Assembly: GCA_012839095.1 (NCBI GenBank)
Contig: DUOA01000024.1
Location: 1-64,000 of the forward strand
DNA from: Clostridiales bacterium
GTDB lineage: Bacteria; Bacillota; Clostridia; Caldicoprobacterales; DTU083
Reading direction: 5' to 3'
DNA: 64,000 bases
The notes under the pieces are model-generated. The model made no database searches and had not been told where the DNA came from. It worked only from the letters and a program-made list of their open reading frames with translations. The translations under genes were made by a program, and so were the position numbers. Position 1 is the first letter of the stretch, and every line of letters starts with the position of its first letter. Shown in pieces: positions 43,892 through 53,557 of this stretch.

Positions 43892-44054
43892 GTATAACCT
43901 CCCTGTATTCAAGAGCAAAAACAGAGAAAACATTCTTGTTTTATGATTCTCCTTGTGTTATACTGTAAAAGTTAAAGAAGGCCATGTTTTTATGCAGGCA
44001 ATCTGCCTTTGATACAGAATATGACTGCACAAGATCACGAAAGAGGTGAAAGAG

Positions 44055-44264
44055 TTGAAACCAAATATACATCCACAGTATGGTGAAGCAGTGGTCAGGT
44101 GTGCATGTGGGGAAACTTTTACAACCGGCTCCACCAAGAAAGAGATTAGGGTTGAAATATGCTCCAAGTGCCATCCATTCTTTACCGGCAAGCAAAAACT
44201 GGTTGACACCGGCGGCCGTGTTGAACGGTTCCGGAAGAGATATGGGATGGCCGACGGAAATTAA
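44055..44264 (+). CDS. rpmE: 50S ribosomal protein L31 (zinc-binding type)
   Basis: 69-residue L31 with [30 protein letters not shown] and [26 protein letters not shown]. The CAC and CSKC cysteines bind zinc. TTG 44055 is 5-6 bases after AGAGGTGA and gives the usual N-terminus; GTG 44046 would add three residues inside the ribosome site. Own transcription unit with a terminator. Confidence 0.95.
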   Translation: MKPNIHPQYGEAVVRCACGETFTTGSTKKEIRVEICSKCHPFFTGKQKLVDTGGRVERFRKRYGMADGN

Positions 44265-44279
44265 CATTTACTGACCGGA

Positions 44280-44319
44280 AATACAGATTAGGGCAGGTTT
44301 CCCTGGTCTGTATTTTTTT
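44280..44319 (+). terminator. Terminator after rpmE
   Basis: AATACAGA (44280-44287) with TCTGTATT (44307-44314), inner AGGG/CCCT pairing, then a T run that abuts the ribosome site of the next gene. Confidence 0.85.
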
Positions 44320-44332
44320 AGGAGGAGAAATA

Positions 44333-45343
44333 ATGAAAAAGTGTGTCATCGGCGGTCAGGCTGTCATGGAAGGAGTCATGATGAAGGCACCGAAAACCAT
44401 GGCCATTGCAGTAAGGCGATGGGACGGCAGCATTGAAGTGATCAGGCAGACTCTGACCACCGTTAAGGACAGGGTTCCCATATTGAAGCTGCCCGTTTTA
44501 AGGGGGATTGTAACCTTTGGGGAAACCCTGGTGCTGGGCTTCAGGTCCCTTATGGCCTCAGCTGAATTGTTCGGAGACGAGGATGAAAGCATCAAGCCTT
44601 CAAAATTTGAAGCCTTTCTTGCCGACAAGCTGGGAAAAAAGACGGAGGATGTATTGCTCTATTCTGCCCTTGTATTGGCTGTAGCCTTTGCAATCGGCCT
44701 GTTTATTCTGCTTCCTGCCCTGCTTTCCGGTCTGCTCCGTTCTCTTGTTCACAGCAATATTGTCATCAATTTGATTGAAGGTGTAATCCGGCTGGGTATA
44801 TTTTTGATATACCTTGTGCTGGTATCGCGAATGAAGGATATACGCAGGGTCTTTGAATATCACGGCGCTGAACATAAGACCATTCACTGCTATGAACATG
44901 ATGAAGAGCTGACGGTGGAAAATGCCAGAAAATATACCACTCTGCATCCCCGGTGCGGAACCGCCTTTCTGCTCATTGTCATGGTTATCAGCATTGTCAT
45001 ATTTTCCTTCCTGGGATGGCAGAATATTTTCATACGTGTATTGGGACGTCTGCTTCTTTTGCCCCTGGTAGCGGGTTTGGCTTATGAAGTTACCCGGTTT
45101 GCAGGAAAAAGCGATGCTCCTTTCATACGGGCAATCATGTATCCGGGAATGATGCTTCAGAAGCTGACCACCCGCGAACCCAGCGATGAGCAGCTGGAAG
45201 TGGCCATTCGGGCATTTGTGGAGGCTGCCGGCGACATAATTGAGAATGAAGGGGGCTCCAGGGGTGCAGAAGTCACTGAAGGATGCATTGACTGCGGGGC
45301 AGCAGTTACTGCACAGGCAGGGGAAGGAATCAGCAAGGCTTGA
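44333..45343 (+). CDS. DUF1385 membrane protein (YqhQ-like)
   Basis: 336-residue protein beginning MKKCVIGGQAVMEGVMMKAP, the DUF1385 signature. Four to five membrane segments follow (~112-165, ~215-260), with the conserved FEYHGAEHKTIHCYEHDEELT between them. Function unknown. GGAGGAG precedes ATG 44333. It usually precedes prmC-prfA in Clostridia, as here, and overlaps prmC by 80 bases. Confidence 0.92.
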   Translation: MKKCVIGGQAVMEGVMMKAPKTMAIAVRRWDGSIEVIRQTLTTVKDRVPILKLPVLRGIVTFGETLVLGFRSLMASAELFGDEDESIKPSKFEAFLADKLGKKTEDVLLYSALVLAVAFAIGLFILLPALLSGLLRSLVHSNIVINLIEGVIRLGIFLIYLVLVSRMKDIRRVFEYHGAEHKTIHCYEHDEELTVENARKYTTLHPRCGTAFLLIVMVISIVIFSFLGWQNIFIRVLGRLLLLPLVAGLAYEVTRFAGKSDAPFIRAIMYPGMMLQKLTTREPSDEQLEVAIRAFVEAAGDIIENEGGSRGAEVTEGCIDCGAAVTAQAGEGISKA

Positions 45344-46160
45344 ATGTGAAATGCTTCTTTCTCATATTTTGGGATGGGAAAGGCATCAGCTGTATCTAAG
45401 AGGTGATGAACTGCTGTCTGCCGGGCAGCTAAATGCATTTGAAAGCATGCTGCAAAGGCGGCTGAAAGGTGAGCCTGTCCAATATATTCTGGAAACAAAA
45501 GAGTTTATGGGGCTGTCCTTTAAAGTGGACAGGAGGGTACTGATTCCCAGGTGGGAAACTGAGCTGCTTGTGGAATATGTGCTGAGCGCAGCTGAAAAAA
45601 GGGAAGAGCCTCTTTCCATTCTGGACCTGGGGACCGGGAGCGGTGTCCTTGCTGTCAGTCTGGCAGTGTATCTTCCGAAGGCTGAGTTAACTGCCATCGA
45701 CATACGGGAAGAGGCCCTGCAGGTGGCTGCGGAAAATGCCAAAAACTATAATGTGTCCGACCGTGTTGCTTTCCTGTCCGGTGATTTGTTTACACCCCTT
45801 GACGGTACAGGTGTCCATGCCTGCTTTGACATAATTGTATCCAATCCTCCCTATATTCCTACGGAAGAAATTCAGGGCCTGATGCCGGAGGTCAGGGAAT
45901 ATGAGCCGGTGTCCGCACTTGACGGCGGGCGGGACGGTCTGGATTTTTACCGAAGAATAGCCCAGCAGGCCTGGAAGTATTTGAAGGAGGATGGGTTCAT
46001 TGCGCTGGAAATCGGATATAATCAGGGCATGTCCGTACAGAAGCTGTTTCTGGAAACCGAAGCATATAAAAGAGGAGAAATACACAAGGATTTAGCCGGC
46101 AGGGATCGACTGGCGGTTTTCCATAAAAGACAGGGAGTAGAAAGATGCTGGAAAAATTAG
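45264..46160 (+). CDS. prmC: Release factor glutamine methyltransferase
   Basis: 298-residue SAM enzyme with the helical N-terminus ([25 protein letters not shown]), SAM loop [16 protein letters not shown], and catalytic SNPPYIP. It methylates the GGQ glutamine of RF1/RF2. GTG 45264 is 8 bases after AGGGGG, both inside the DUF1385 gene in another frame. It overlaps prfA by 16 bases, so three genes are coupled. Confidence 0.95.
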   Translation: MQKSLKDALTAGQQLLHRQGKESARLECEMLLSHILGWERHQLYLRGDELLSAGQLNAFESMLQRRLKGEPVQYILETKEFMGLSFKVDRRVLIPRWETELLVEYVLSAAEKREEPLSILDLGTGSGVLAVSLAVYLPKAELTAIDIREEALQVAAENAKNYNVSDRVAFLSGDLFTPLDGTGVHACFDIIVSNPPYIPTEEIQGLMPEVREYEPVSALDGGRDGLDFYRRIAQQAWKYLKEDGFIALEIGYNQGMSVQKLFLETEAYKRGEIHKDLAGRDRLAVFHKRQGVERCWKN

Positions 46161-47215
46161 CTTTGATAGAAAACCGATATGAGGAACTGGAAGGGATGAT
46201 TGCCGACCCGGAGGTAATAAACCGGCAGGAGGAATGGCGGCAGCTGGTTAAGGAACATGCCTCCTTAGAGGAAATTGTGGCCCGCTATCGGGAAATAAAA
46301 AAGATAGAGGAAGAAGTAAAAGGGGCCGGCGAGCTTCTGCAGGAAACCGAAGACAGGGAATTCCGGGTTATGATAGAACAGGAACTGGATGAGCTTAATC
46401 TCAGGCAGGAAGCCCTGCTGCAGGAGCTGAAGCTGCTTCTGCTGCCTAAGGACCCAATGGATGAAAAGAATGTGGTAATGGAAATAAGAAGCGGGGCCGG
46501 AGGCGAAGAAGCAGCCTTGTTCGGAGCGGTACTATTCCGCATGTACAGCAGATATGCTGAAAGGCAGGGCTGGAAAATAGATGTTATGAACTCCAATTTC
46601 ACAGAGCTGGGCGGAGTCAAGGAATTGATCTTCACCATAGAGGGACAGGGCGCATACAGCCGCCTGAAGTATGAAAGCGGTGTTCACAGGGTGCAGCGGG
46701 TGCCCACTACCGAATCCGGAGGGAGAATTCATACCTCCACTGCAACGGTGGCAGTCCTTCCCGAAGCAGAGGATGTGGACGTTGAGTTAAACCCCAATGA
46801 TTTGCGCATTGATGTATTCCGTTCTTCCGGCCATGGGGGTCAGAGTGTCAACACAACGGATTCGGCTGTCCGCGTAACCCATCTGCCTACGGGTATGGTG
46901 GTTTCCTGTCAGGATGAAAAATCTCAGCTGAAAAACAAGGAGAAGGCCATTAAGATTCTGAAATCCAGGCTGCTTGATATGGCCCGCCGGGAAAAGGAAA
47001 TGGAATATGCCCAGAATCGAAGAAGCCAGGTGGGCACAGGAGACCGGAGCGAGCGGATTAGAACCTACAACTATCCCCAGGGTCGGGTTACCGATCATCG
47101 GATAGGACTTACCATTCACCAATTAGAGGACTTCCTGGACGGCAATCTGGATGAAGTGCTGGATGCACTGGCTCATGCGGAACAGGCGGAAAAGCTGCAG
47201 GCTGCTGAAGGCTGA
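46145..47215 (+). CDS. prfA: Peptide chain release factor 1
   Basis: 356-residue class I release factor with [15 protein letters not shown] (GGQ motif that triggers peptide release) and the [13 protein letters not shown] segment typical of RF1. It recognises UAA/UAG. ATG 46145 lies inside the end of prmC, the enzyme that modifies it. GGGAG precedes the start. Confidence 0.97.
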   Translation: MLEKLALIENRYEELEGMIADPEVINRQEEWRQLVKEHASLEEIVARYREIKKIEEEVKGAGELLQETEDREFRVMIEQELDELNLRQEALLQELKLLLLPKDPMDEKNVVMEIRSGAGGEEAALFGAVLFRMYSRYAERQGWKIDVMNSNFTELGGVKELIFTIEGQGAYSRLKYESGVHRVQRVPTTESGGRIHTSTATVAVLPEAEDVDVELNPNDLRIDVFRSSGHGGQSVNTTDSAVRVTHLPTGMVVSCQDEKSQLKNKEKAIKILKSRLLDMARREKEMEYAQNRRSQVGTGDRSERIRTYNYPQGRVTDHRIGLTIHQLEDFLDGNLDEVLDALAHAEQAEKLQAAEG

Positions 47216-47329
47216 AATTGGAATCCTGCAGCAGGCAGAGCCTGCAGCCGGACAGCTCCTTAAACACCGGCATAGGGGCTGTATCTTTGGAATACAATTA
47301 TAAGAGCCATTTGCATCGGAGGTATCATA

Positions 47330-48073
47330 TTGGAGAATGTAATACTTGGCATGGCGGCAGGCACTGCAGCAGGTATAATCGGTACCGGATTGGGCGGAGC
47401 CTTTGCCTTTTTACTTAAAAATCCCAGCAGACGCTGGCTCAGTGCCATACTCAGCATGTCGGCAGGTCTGATGATTGCAGTGGTCTGCTTTGACCTTCTG
47501 CCCCGTTCCTTTGAGCTGGGCGGCTTTGGCACAGGTCTGGCAGGCACGGCAGCAGGGGTTATTGCTATTGCTGCCCTGCAGGAACTGCTTTTTTACAGGA
47601 AAAGCGGGAAGGTAAAGGGCAGTCCCGGTAAGAACTATCTGCGCACAGGCATCCTGATAGGAACAGGGATAGCCCTGCACAATTTTCCCGAAGGCCTGGC
47701 CATCGGAGCAGGCTTCGCATCCTATCAGACCTTTGGGGTTGGTCTGAGTATCATTATAGCCCTGCATGACCTTCCGGAGGGAATTGTTATGGCGGCCCCC
47801 ATGCGGATGGCAGGCATACACCCTGCAAAGATTGTTCTGGCAGCCCTGCTGGCCGGAGTTCCAACGGGCATTGGCGCCCTGATCGGCGCTTTGGCAGGTG
47901 AGATTTCCACGGAGTTCATCGGCTTGTGCCTGGGATTCGCCGGAGGGGCCATGTTATATATTACCTGCAGCGAACTGATACCCGAATCCAGGGATCTTTA
48001 CCGGGGGAGAATCTCCGGCCTGGGTTTGATACTGGGAATTTTGATTGGCATTATCATGTCCCGTTTTATATAG
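47330..48073 (+). CDS. ZIP family divalent metal transporter
   Basis: 247-residue membrane protein with about eight membrane segments. It has the ZIP signatures LHNFPEGLAIGAGF and IIALHDLPEGIVMAAPMRM, where the His/Glu residues bind metal. Likely substrate Zn2+, Mn2+ or Fe2+. TTG 47330 is ~6 bases after GGAGGT. In Bacillus the unrelated Mn exporter MntP lies between ywlC and ywlE; here a ZIP gene lies just before ywlC. Confidence 0.9.
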   Translation: MENVILGMAAGTAAGIIGTGLGGAFAFLLKNPSRRWLSAILSMSAGLMIAVVCFDLLPRSFELGGFGTGLAGTAAGVIAIAALQELLFYRKSGKVKGSPGKNYLRTGILIGTGIALHNFPEGLAIGAGFASYQTFGVGLSIIIALHDLPEGIVMAAPMRMAGIHPAKIVLAALLAGVPTGIGALIGALAGEISTEFIGLCLGFAGGAMLYITCSELIPESRDLYRGRISGLGLILGILIGIIMSRFI

Positions 48074-48095
48074 GAAGCCGGAGGGAGACAAAGAG

Positions 48096-49148
48096 ATGAT
48101 AACCAGGGTCGTTTCCATTACCGACCTTAAAAAGCAGCAAGATGAGATGAGGGAAGCTGCCCGATTGATACGACTGGGAGAAGTTGTCGCTTTTCCGACG
48201 GAAACCGTATATGGTCTGGGGGCTGATGCCCTGGATGCTGGTGCAGTCAGGAAAATTTTCAGGGCAAAGGGCCGGCCGGCCGACAATCCGCTTATCATAC
48301 ATATTCATGATACTGGCCAGTGGCAGAAGTTAGTGGAGGAGATACCGGACTCAGCTTATCTCTTGGCTGAGAAGTTTTGGCCCGGGCCTCTTACCATGAT
48401 TCTTAACAAGTCCGGAGAGGTACCTGCAGAGGTTACAGCCGGGCTTAATACTGTGGCCGTGCGTGTACCCGCTCATCCCGTAGCCCTAAGCCTGATTTCC
48501 CTGTCCGGGGTGCCCATAGCCGCACCCAGTGCCAACAGGTCAGGGCGGCCCAGCCCCACGGCAGCGCAGCATGTCCTTAAGGACATGGCAGGCCGCATTC
48601 CCCTTATTCTGGACGGCGGCAGAACGGATGTGGGTGTGGAATCCACCGTGCTGGACCTGACAAAAAGCCCGCCCGTCATATTAAGACCGGGGGGAGTGAC
48701 GGTGGAAATGCTGGAATCCGTCATTGGGCAGGTTGCCATTCATCCCAGTGTCATGCAGCCTGTGCAGAAGGATGAGGCTGCCCACTCGCCGGGAATGAAA
48801 TATGTTCATTATGCTCCAAAGGCACCTGTTGTCCTTATCAGAGGCAGCCTGCCAAAACAGATGGAATATATCCGAACCCGGGTCAGCAGTGAGCTGGAAG
48901 CAGGAAAGCAGGTGGGCATACTGGCAACGGATCAGACAATTGCCTGTTATGATGAAGGAATCCGGCTTTCCATGGGTGACAGGGACAAGCCTGCTGATCT
49001 GGCAGGAAATCTTTTTGCACGGCTGAGGGAATTTGATGATTTAAATGTTGATATTATTCTGGCAGAAGGGGTAGATGAAAAGGAAGAGGGTCTGGCGGTG
49101 ATGAATCGGATGGCCCGTGCTGCCGGCTTTTGCATCATTGATCTGTAG
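48096..49148 (+). CDS. ywlC: Threonylcarbamoyl-AMP synthase (Sua5/YwlC)
   Basis: 350-residue protein with the YrdC domain (KKQQDEMREAARLIRLGEVVAFPTETVYGLG, AKGRPADNPLIIHI, SANRSGRPSPT) and the C-terminal Sua5 domain (SPGMKYVHYAPKAPVVLI, ~235-350). It makes threonylcarbamoyl-AMP for t6A37 in tRNA. GGAGGGAG is 8 bases before ATG 48096; the longer frame from 48045 would overlap the ZIP gene without a ribosome site. Confidence 0.95.
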   Translation: MITRVVSITDLKKQQDEMREAARLIRLGEVVAFPTETVYGLGADALDAGAVRKIFRAKGRPADNPLIIHIHDTGQWQKLVEEIPDSAYLLAEKFWPGPLTMILNKSGEVPAEVTAGLNTVAVRVPAHPVALSLISLSGVPIAAPSANRSGRPSPTAAQHVLKDMAGRIPLILDGGRTDVGVESTVLDLTKSPPVILRPGGVTVEMLESVIGQVAIHPSVMQPVQKDEAAHSPGMKYVHYAPKAPVVLIRGSLPKQMEYIRTRVSSELEAGKQVGILATDQTIACYDEGIRLSMGDRDKPADLAGNLFARLREFDDLNVDIILAEGVDEKEEGLAVMNRMARAAGFCIIDL

Positions 49149-49191
49149 CAGTGAGCCAAGGCCGGCCGGAGAGGAAGAGGAGGATGAAAAG

Positions 49192-49638
49192 GTGAATATT
49201 TTATTCGTCTGTACAGGCAATACCTGCAGAAGTCCAATGGCGGAAGCCCTTTTCAGGGATATGGTACAGAAAGAGGGGCTGGAAGGAATTGAGGCGGGCT
49301 CAGCCGGCATAGCCGCCTGGCCGGGTCAGAAGGCGACCAGGCAGGCAGAGCGTATTATGGCAGAGCTGGGGCTCAGCCTGGCAGACCACAGGACCAGGCC
49401 TGTTGATGAAAACCTTCTGAATCAGGCTGACCTCATTCTCACCATGACTGAAGGGCATAAATCTGCAATTTTGTCTGAGCAGCCTTCTGTCTGGAACAAG
49501 ATCCATACTCTGAAGGAATTTGCCGGGCAGGAAGGCAGGGATATTCCCGATCCCTTCGGTAAGTCGGATGAGGAATACCGCCATGCTGCCAGGCAAATCC
49601 GGCAGGCACTTCAGGCTGCTCTGGACAAGCTGAAATGA
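49192..49638 (+). CDS. ywlE: Low-molecular-weight protein phosphatase (YwlE-like arginine phosphatase)
   Basis: 148-residue LMW-PTP fold with the N-terminal P-loop VCTGNTCRSPMAEAL and a late DPFGKS general-acid Asp. The Thr in CTGNTCRS is the residue that in Bacillus YwlE gives preference for phosphoarginine. It would reverse McsB arginine phosphorylation. GTG 49192 is ~8 bases after GAGGAGG. ywlC-ywlE neighbourhood conserved. Confidence 0.9.
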   Translation: MNILFVCTGNTCRSPMAEALFRDMVQKEGLEGIEAGSAGIAAWPGQKATRQAERIMAELGLSLADHRTRPVDENLLNQADLILTMTEGHKSAILSEQPSVWNKIHTLKEFAGQEGRDIPDPFGKSDEEYRHAARQIRQALQAALDKLK

Positions 49639-49701
49639 TCACTATATAATATAAAATTGAGCCGGCCTGAGGTCGGATGGATGTAAAAAGGAGGTTATTC
49701 T

Positions 49702-50406
49702 TTGAAATCGGTTTCCAGCAACAGGGAATTGAAGCAAAGGGTAGGTATGAATGCGGCAGATTTCGTTCAGGACGGGATGAAGGTTGGAATCGGCACCGGC
49801 TCTACCGTTGCTTTCTTTATAGAGGAGCTCGGCCGCAGGGTGAAGAGCGGGCTGAATATACTGGGTGTGCCTACCTCCTATGCAGCCAGAATGCTTTGCC
49901 TTGAGCATGGCATTCCGGTACAGGACAGCATGTTGTCCGACCGTCTGGATCTTGCGGTGGACGGAGCTGACGAGATCGATCCTTATCTTAATGCCATAAA
50001 GGGAGGAGGGGCAGCTCATTCCTGCGAGAAGATAATTGCCAGTATGGCTGATGAGTTTATTCTTATTGCCGATGAGACCAAGCTGGTTTCCTCCCTGTGC
50101 AGAAAATTCCCGCTGCCGGTTGAGATAATTCCCCCGGCGCTTTCTTTTGCCAAAAAGCAAATCCGCCTTTTGGGCGGCACAGCGGAGCTGCGGGGCGCAA
50201 TTCGCAAGGACGGCCCTGTGATTACCGAAAACGGCAATTTCATACTTGACATCCTTTTCTCCGATCCTCCTGAGAATCTGGAAAGGCTTGATGCCGAACT
50301 CAAAAAGATTCCCGGCCTCCTTGAAACCGGCCTTTTTTTGGGGATTGCCAAAAAGGCACTGATAGGTTTTCAGGATAAAGTTGAGCTGCTGCTTCCAAAG
50401 GGGTAA
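49702..50406 (+). CDS. rpiA: Ribose-5-phosphate isomerase A
   Basis: 234-residue RpiA with VGIGTGSTVAFFIEEL, LAVDGADEIDPYLNAIKGGGAAH and EKIIASMADEFILIADETK, all RpiA signatures. It interconverts ribose-5-P and ribulose-5-P. TTG 49702 is 6 bases after AAGGAGGT. At this place (after ywlE, near upp) Bacillus has the unrelated RpiB (ywlF), so this looks like a replacement of function in place. Confidence 0.95.
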   Translation: MKSVSSNRELKQRVGMNAADFVQDGMKVGIGTGSTVAFFIEELGRRVKSGLNILGVPTSYAARMLCLEHGIPVQDSMLSDRLDLAVDGADEIDPYLNAIKGGGAAHSCEKIIASMADEFILIADETKLVSSLCRKFPLPVEIIPPALSFAKKQIRLLGGTAELRGAIRKDGPVITENGNFILDILFSDPPENLERLDAELKKIPGLLETGLFLGIAKKALIGFQDKVELLLPKG

Positions 50407-50523
50407 GTCCTGCTGCAGCACTCCATACCGGTTAAGTAAAATTGCCGCATATTTCGCATGTCAAATTGCCATACAGGCAAAATATTGATAAATCTATTTA
50501 ATCCGTACAAAGGGGAGAAGAGA

Positions 50524-51153
50524 ATGTCAAATGTTCATGTGATGGATCATCCGCTTATTCAGCACAAGCTGACCCTGATCCGGGACAAGGAGACAGGTGT
50601 TAAGGAATTTCGGGAACTGGTGGAGGAGGTTGCCCTCCTGATGGCCTATGAGGTGTATCGGGATTTGCCTCTGAAGGAAACTGAGGTGGAAACACCTGTC
50701 GCAAAAGCTGCCTGTCATGTCATAGCAGGCAAGAAGCTGGGCATAATACCCATACTTCGGGCCGGTCTGGGAATGGTTGACGGCATGACCAGGCTGATAC
50801 CCTCTGCCAAGGTAGGCCATATCGGTCTGTACCGGGATCCGGACACCCTGGAACCTGTGGAGTATTACTGCAAGCTTCCATCCGATATTCATGAAAGGGA
50901 CCTGATTGTTGTAGACCCCATGCTGGCTACAGGCGGCTCTGCTTCAGCTGCTATCCGCTTTCTGAAGCAGAGGGGTGCAAGAAGCATAAAGATGGTCTGC
51001 CTGATTGCTGCTCCGGAAGGAATAGCACGGCTTAAGCAGGATCACGATGATATTGATATTTTTGTGGCTGCGGTTGACGAGAAACTTAACAGTCACGGCT
51101 ATATCGTCCCGGGCCTTGGAGATGCCGGCGATCGGTTATTTGGAACAAAGTAA
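50524..51153 (+). CDS. upp: Uracil phosphoribosyltransferase
   Basis: 209-residue enzyme with [34 protein letters not shown] and the PRPP loop [16 protein letters not shown]. It salvages uracil to UMP. AAGGGGAG is 6-7 bases before ATG 50524; the longer frame from 50458 has no ribosome site. Terminator follows. Confidence 0.97.
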   Translation: MSNVHVMDHPLIQHKLTLIRDKETGVKEFRELVEEVALLMAYEVYRDLPLKETEVETPVAKAACHVIAGKKLGIIPILRAGLGMVDGMTRLIPSAKVGHIGLYRDPDTLEPVEYYCKLPSDIHERDLIVVDPMLATGGSASAAIRFLKQRGARSIKMVCLIAAPEGIARLKQDHDDIDIFVAAVDEKLNSHGYIVPGLGDAGDRLFGTK

Positions 51154-51196
51154 CGGAAGTTAAGTCTGAAAAATTAAAAATTGACACAGTATACAG

Positions 51197-51229
51197 AGCT
51201 CTGCCTGATATGTAAGGCAGGGCTTTTTT
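51197..51229 (+). terminator. Terminator after upp
   Basis: AGCTCTGCCT (51197-51206) with AGGCAGGGCT (51215-51224), then a T run. Confidence 0.9.
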
Positions 51230-51357
51230 GTCTTCATTTGAAGGTATATACCCGGCAGATATATACATTTCAGAATGACTTGATGTAACTTATTCAGGTA
51301 TACACAAAAGAAGATCAGGTAATAATTGAGATAGGCGATTAAACGGTGAGGTGTATT

Positions 51358-52146
51358 ATGAAAAGACATTATCTGTTCTCTCTTGCTTTATTGCTGCTTA
51401 TATCGTTTTTGCTCTGCTCCCCCGCTTTACTGCAAAATTATGAAAATGCTGCCCTGGCTGCCCCCCCGGACCTGGTGCGGGAGGAAATCAGACGGCAGCT
51501 TGGCGGTTTGGGGGGTAAACTTATTGAGACCCGGATAAAGGGATGGGTACTCTGCAATCATGAGTATAGACAGCTGCCGGAATTGTCGGAAAAGGTGCTG
51601 ATGTTTCCGCCCTTTACAGACAAAGAGGCGCAGGTTCAAATGCACAGGGGACAAGTACAAAATTCCTTGCAGGCAGAGATAGCTGTGTCAGAGAATGATG
51701 CGGTCTGTACCCTTGCCCTGCACAGCAGTATTCTGCCGGTAAACGGATCAGAGACATATAAAACATGGGTATCCATGGAGGTTGTGTTGAATTCTGACTC
51801 CACAGCTTTGGAAGGCAGGATATTTGAAGAAGTTAAAGATATACTGGGGCAGTTCGGTGATAATCCCTTTGTTGGGACGACCTACACGGCTGTCATTCCC
51901 GGAAGATTACAGAAGGCGGAAATGGAGCGGATAGGGAGAAAGGTTTTTTCCGGTTTGGACGCAACGATTACGGAGATGAGCGCCGATGCTGAATGGATTA
52001 GTCTGACCGGATACAGCAGCCTCATCGGGGGCGGGCTGACTTCAGAACAGGGATGTTTCAATCTCAATGCCGCCCTCCGTTATCGTTCCTATGAAGGAAG
52101 TACCTATATCCTGCTGGGTACCCCTGTAATCCTCATGCCATACTAA
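51358..52146 (+). CDS. ywmB: YwmB-like exported protein
   Basis: 262-residue protein with an N-terminal hydrophobic leader (~6-23). The body resembles YwmB, a family with a TATA-binding-protein-like fold and unknown function. GGTGAGGTG precedes ATG 51358. It lies directly before murA-spoIID, as in Bacillus (ywmB-murA-spoIID-spoIIQ), which supports the call; sequence similarity alone is modest. Confidence 0.78.
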   Translation: MKRHYLFSLALLLLISFLLCSPALLQNYENAALAAPPDLVREEIRRQLGGLGGKLIETRIKGWVLCNHEYRQLPELSEKVLMFPPFTDKEAQVQMHRGQVQNSLQAEIAVSENDAVCTLALHSSILPVNGSETYKTWVSMEVVLNSDSTALEGRIFEEVKDILGQFGDNPFVGTTYTAVIPGRLQKAEMERIGRKVFSGLDATITEMSADAEWISLTGYSSLIGGGLTSEQGCFNLNAALRYRSYEGSTYILLGTPVILMPY

Positions 52147-52195
52147 GAAACACTCGGGCGGGTAACACAAAATGGAATGACAGGAGCGTGAATTT

Positions 52196-53482
52196 ATGGC
52201 CTGTTTCTGGATCAGCGGCAAGGGGCCTTTAAAAGGAAAGGTTACCGTCAATGGCTCCAAAAATGCCGTACTGCCCATCATGGCAGCCTCTTTGCTTACG
52301 GATGGCAGCTGCATGCTGGAGGATGTTCCCGGACTGGAGGATGTCCATGTCATGTGTGAGCTGCTGGAGCATTTTGGATGCATGCTGAGGCGGAAGAATA
52401 AAAGCCTGCACATAAATAACAATCGAGTCCGGCCGGCACCTGCACCCTATGATTTGGTCAGGAAAATGCGGGCTTCTTTTCTGGTCATGGGGCCCATGCT
52501 TACGCGATTCGGCAGGGTAAAGATTTCCCTGCCCGGCGGGTGTGCCATCGGAACCCGGCCCATAGATCTGCACCTGAAAGGACTTGCCGCCATGGGGGCG
52601 GACATAACCCTGGGGCACGGATACATTGAAGCCCGTGCGGAAAAGCTGACCGGCGGCATGGTATACCTGGATTTCCCCAGCGTCGGGGCAACGGAAAACA
52701 TTATGATGGCAGCTTCATTGGCTGACGGTCTTACCACCATAGAAAATGCGGCAGAGGAGCCGGAAGTAATAGATTTGGCCAACTTCATCAACTCCATGGG
52801 AGGACATGTGAGAGGAGCCGGAACTGATACAGTCAGGATAGAAGGGGTGAAGGAGCTGAAGGGCTGCAGTCACACCATAATTCCCGATCGGATTGAAGCA
52901 GGCACCTTCATGGTGGCGGCAGCCATAACCGGAGGGGATATAACCCTTGCCAATGTAATTTGCGAACACCTTCGCCCGGTAGAAGCCAAATTGAGAGAAA
53001 CGGGAGTAATGATTGACAGGACCGAAGAGGGTTTACGGGTGCATGGCAGCGGCTGCCGTCCCGTCAATCTGAAAACCCTGCCCCACCCGGGTTTTCCGAC
53101 TGATATGCAGGCGCCCATGATGGCTTTGATGTGTACCCTGCCGGGAATCAGCATGATAACGGAAACCGTGTTTGAAAACCGGTTCATGCATGTCAGTGAA
53201 CTTAAAAGGCTGGGAGCCAGAATCACAATCGAAGGGCGCAGTGCCATTGTGGAAGGTGTGGGGCGTCTTCAGGGTGCAGAAGTGAAGGCCACGGACCTGC
53301 GGGCCGGTGCCGCGCTGATTCTGGCAGGCCTGGCTGCGGACGGGGTAACCAGGGTAATGGATATTCATCATATTGAACGAGGATACGAAGGCATTGAAGA
53401 AAAACTGAGATCCCTTGGTGCTGAAATTGAGCGAAGGCCGTGCCTTGGGCATGAAAAAGCCGGATGGAGTCTCAAGGCATAA
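52196..53482 (+). CDS. murA: UDP-N-acetylglucosamine 1-carboxyvinyltransferase
   Basis: 428-residue EPSP-synthase-fold enzyme with Lys22 ([16 protein letters not shown]), the fosfomycin-target Cys116 in [16 protein letters not shown], and [18 protein letters not shown]. It makes the first committed step of peptidoglycan synthesis. AGGAGCG precedes ATG 52196. The spoIID neighbour recalls the Bacillus murAA locus. Confidence 0.96.
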   Translation: MACFWISGKGPLKGKVTVNGSKNAVLPIMAASLLTDGSCMLEDVPGLEDVHVMCELLEHFGCMLRRKNKSLHINNNRVRPAPAPYDLVRKMRASFLVMGPMLTRFGRVKISLPGGCAIGTRPIDLHLKGLAAMGADITLGHGYIEARAEKLTGGMVYLDFPSVGATENIMMAASLADGLTTIENAAEEPEVIDLANFINSMGGHVRGAGTDTVRIEGVKELKGCSHTIIPDRIEAGTFMVAAAITGGDITLANVICEHLRPVEAKLRETGVMIDRTEEGLRVHGSGCRPVNLKTLPHPGFPTDMQAPMMALMCTLPGISMITETVFENRFMHVSELKRLGARITIEGRSAIVEGVGRLQGAEVKATDLRAGAALILAGLAADGVTRVMDIHHIERGYEGIEEKLRSLGAEIERRPCLGHEKAGWSLKA

Positions 53483-53557
53483 AATGGCCGGTTCTAAAGC
53501 CGGCCTGCCGCTCATAAAATGGTTAAGTACATTAAAGAAGAAATGAGGGATCGACAC

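Noticed and set aside
53486-53505. Hairpin GGCCGG/CCGGCC after murA as a terminator
   Set aside because: A stem exists but no T run follows; murA and spoIID may be partly co-transcribed.
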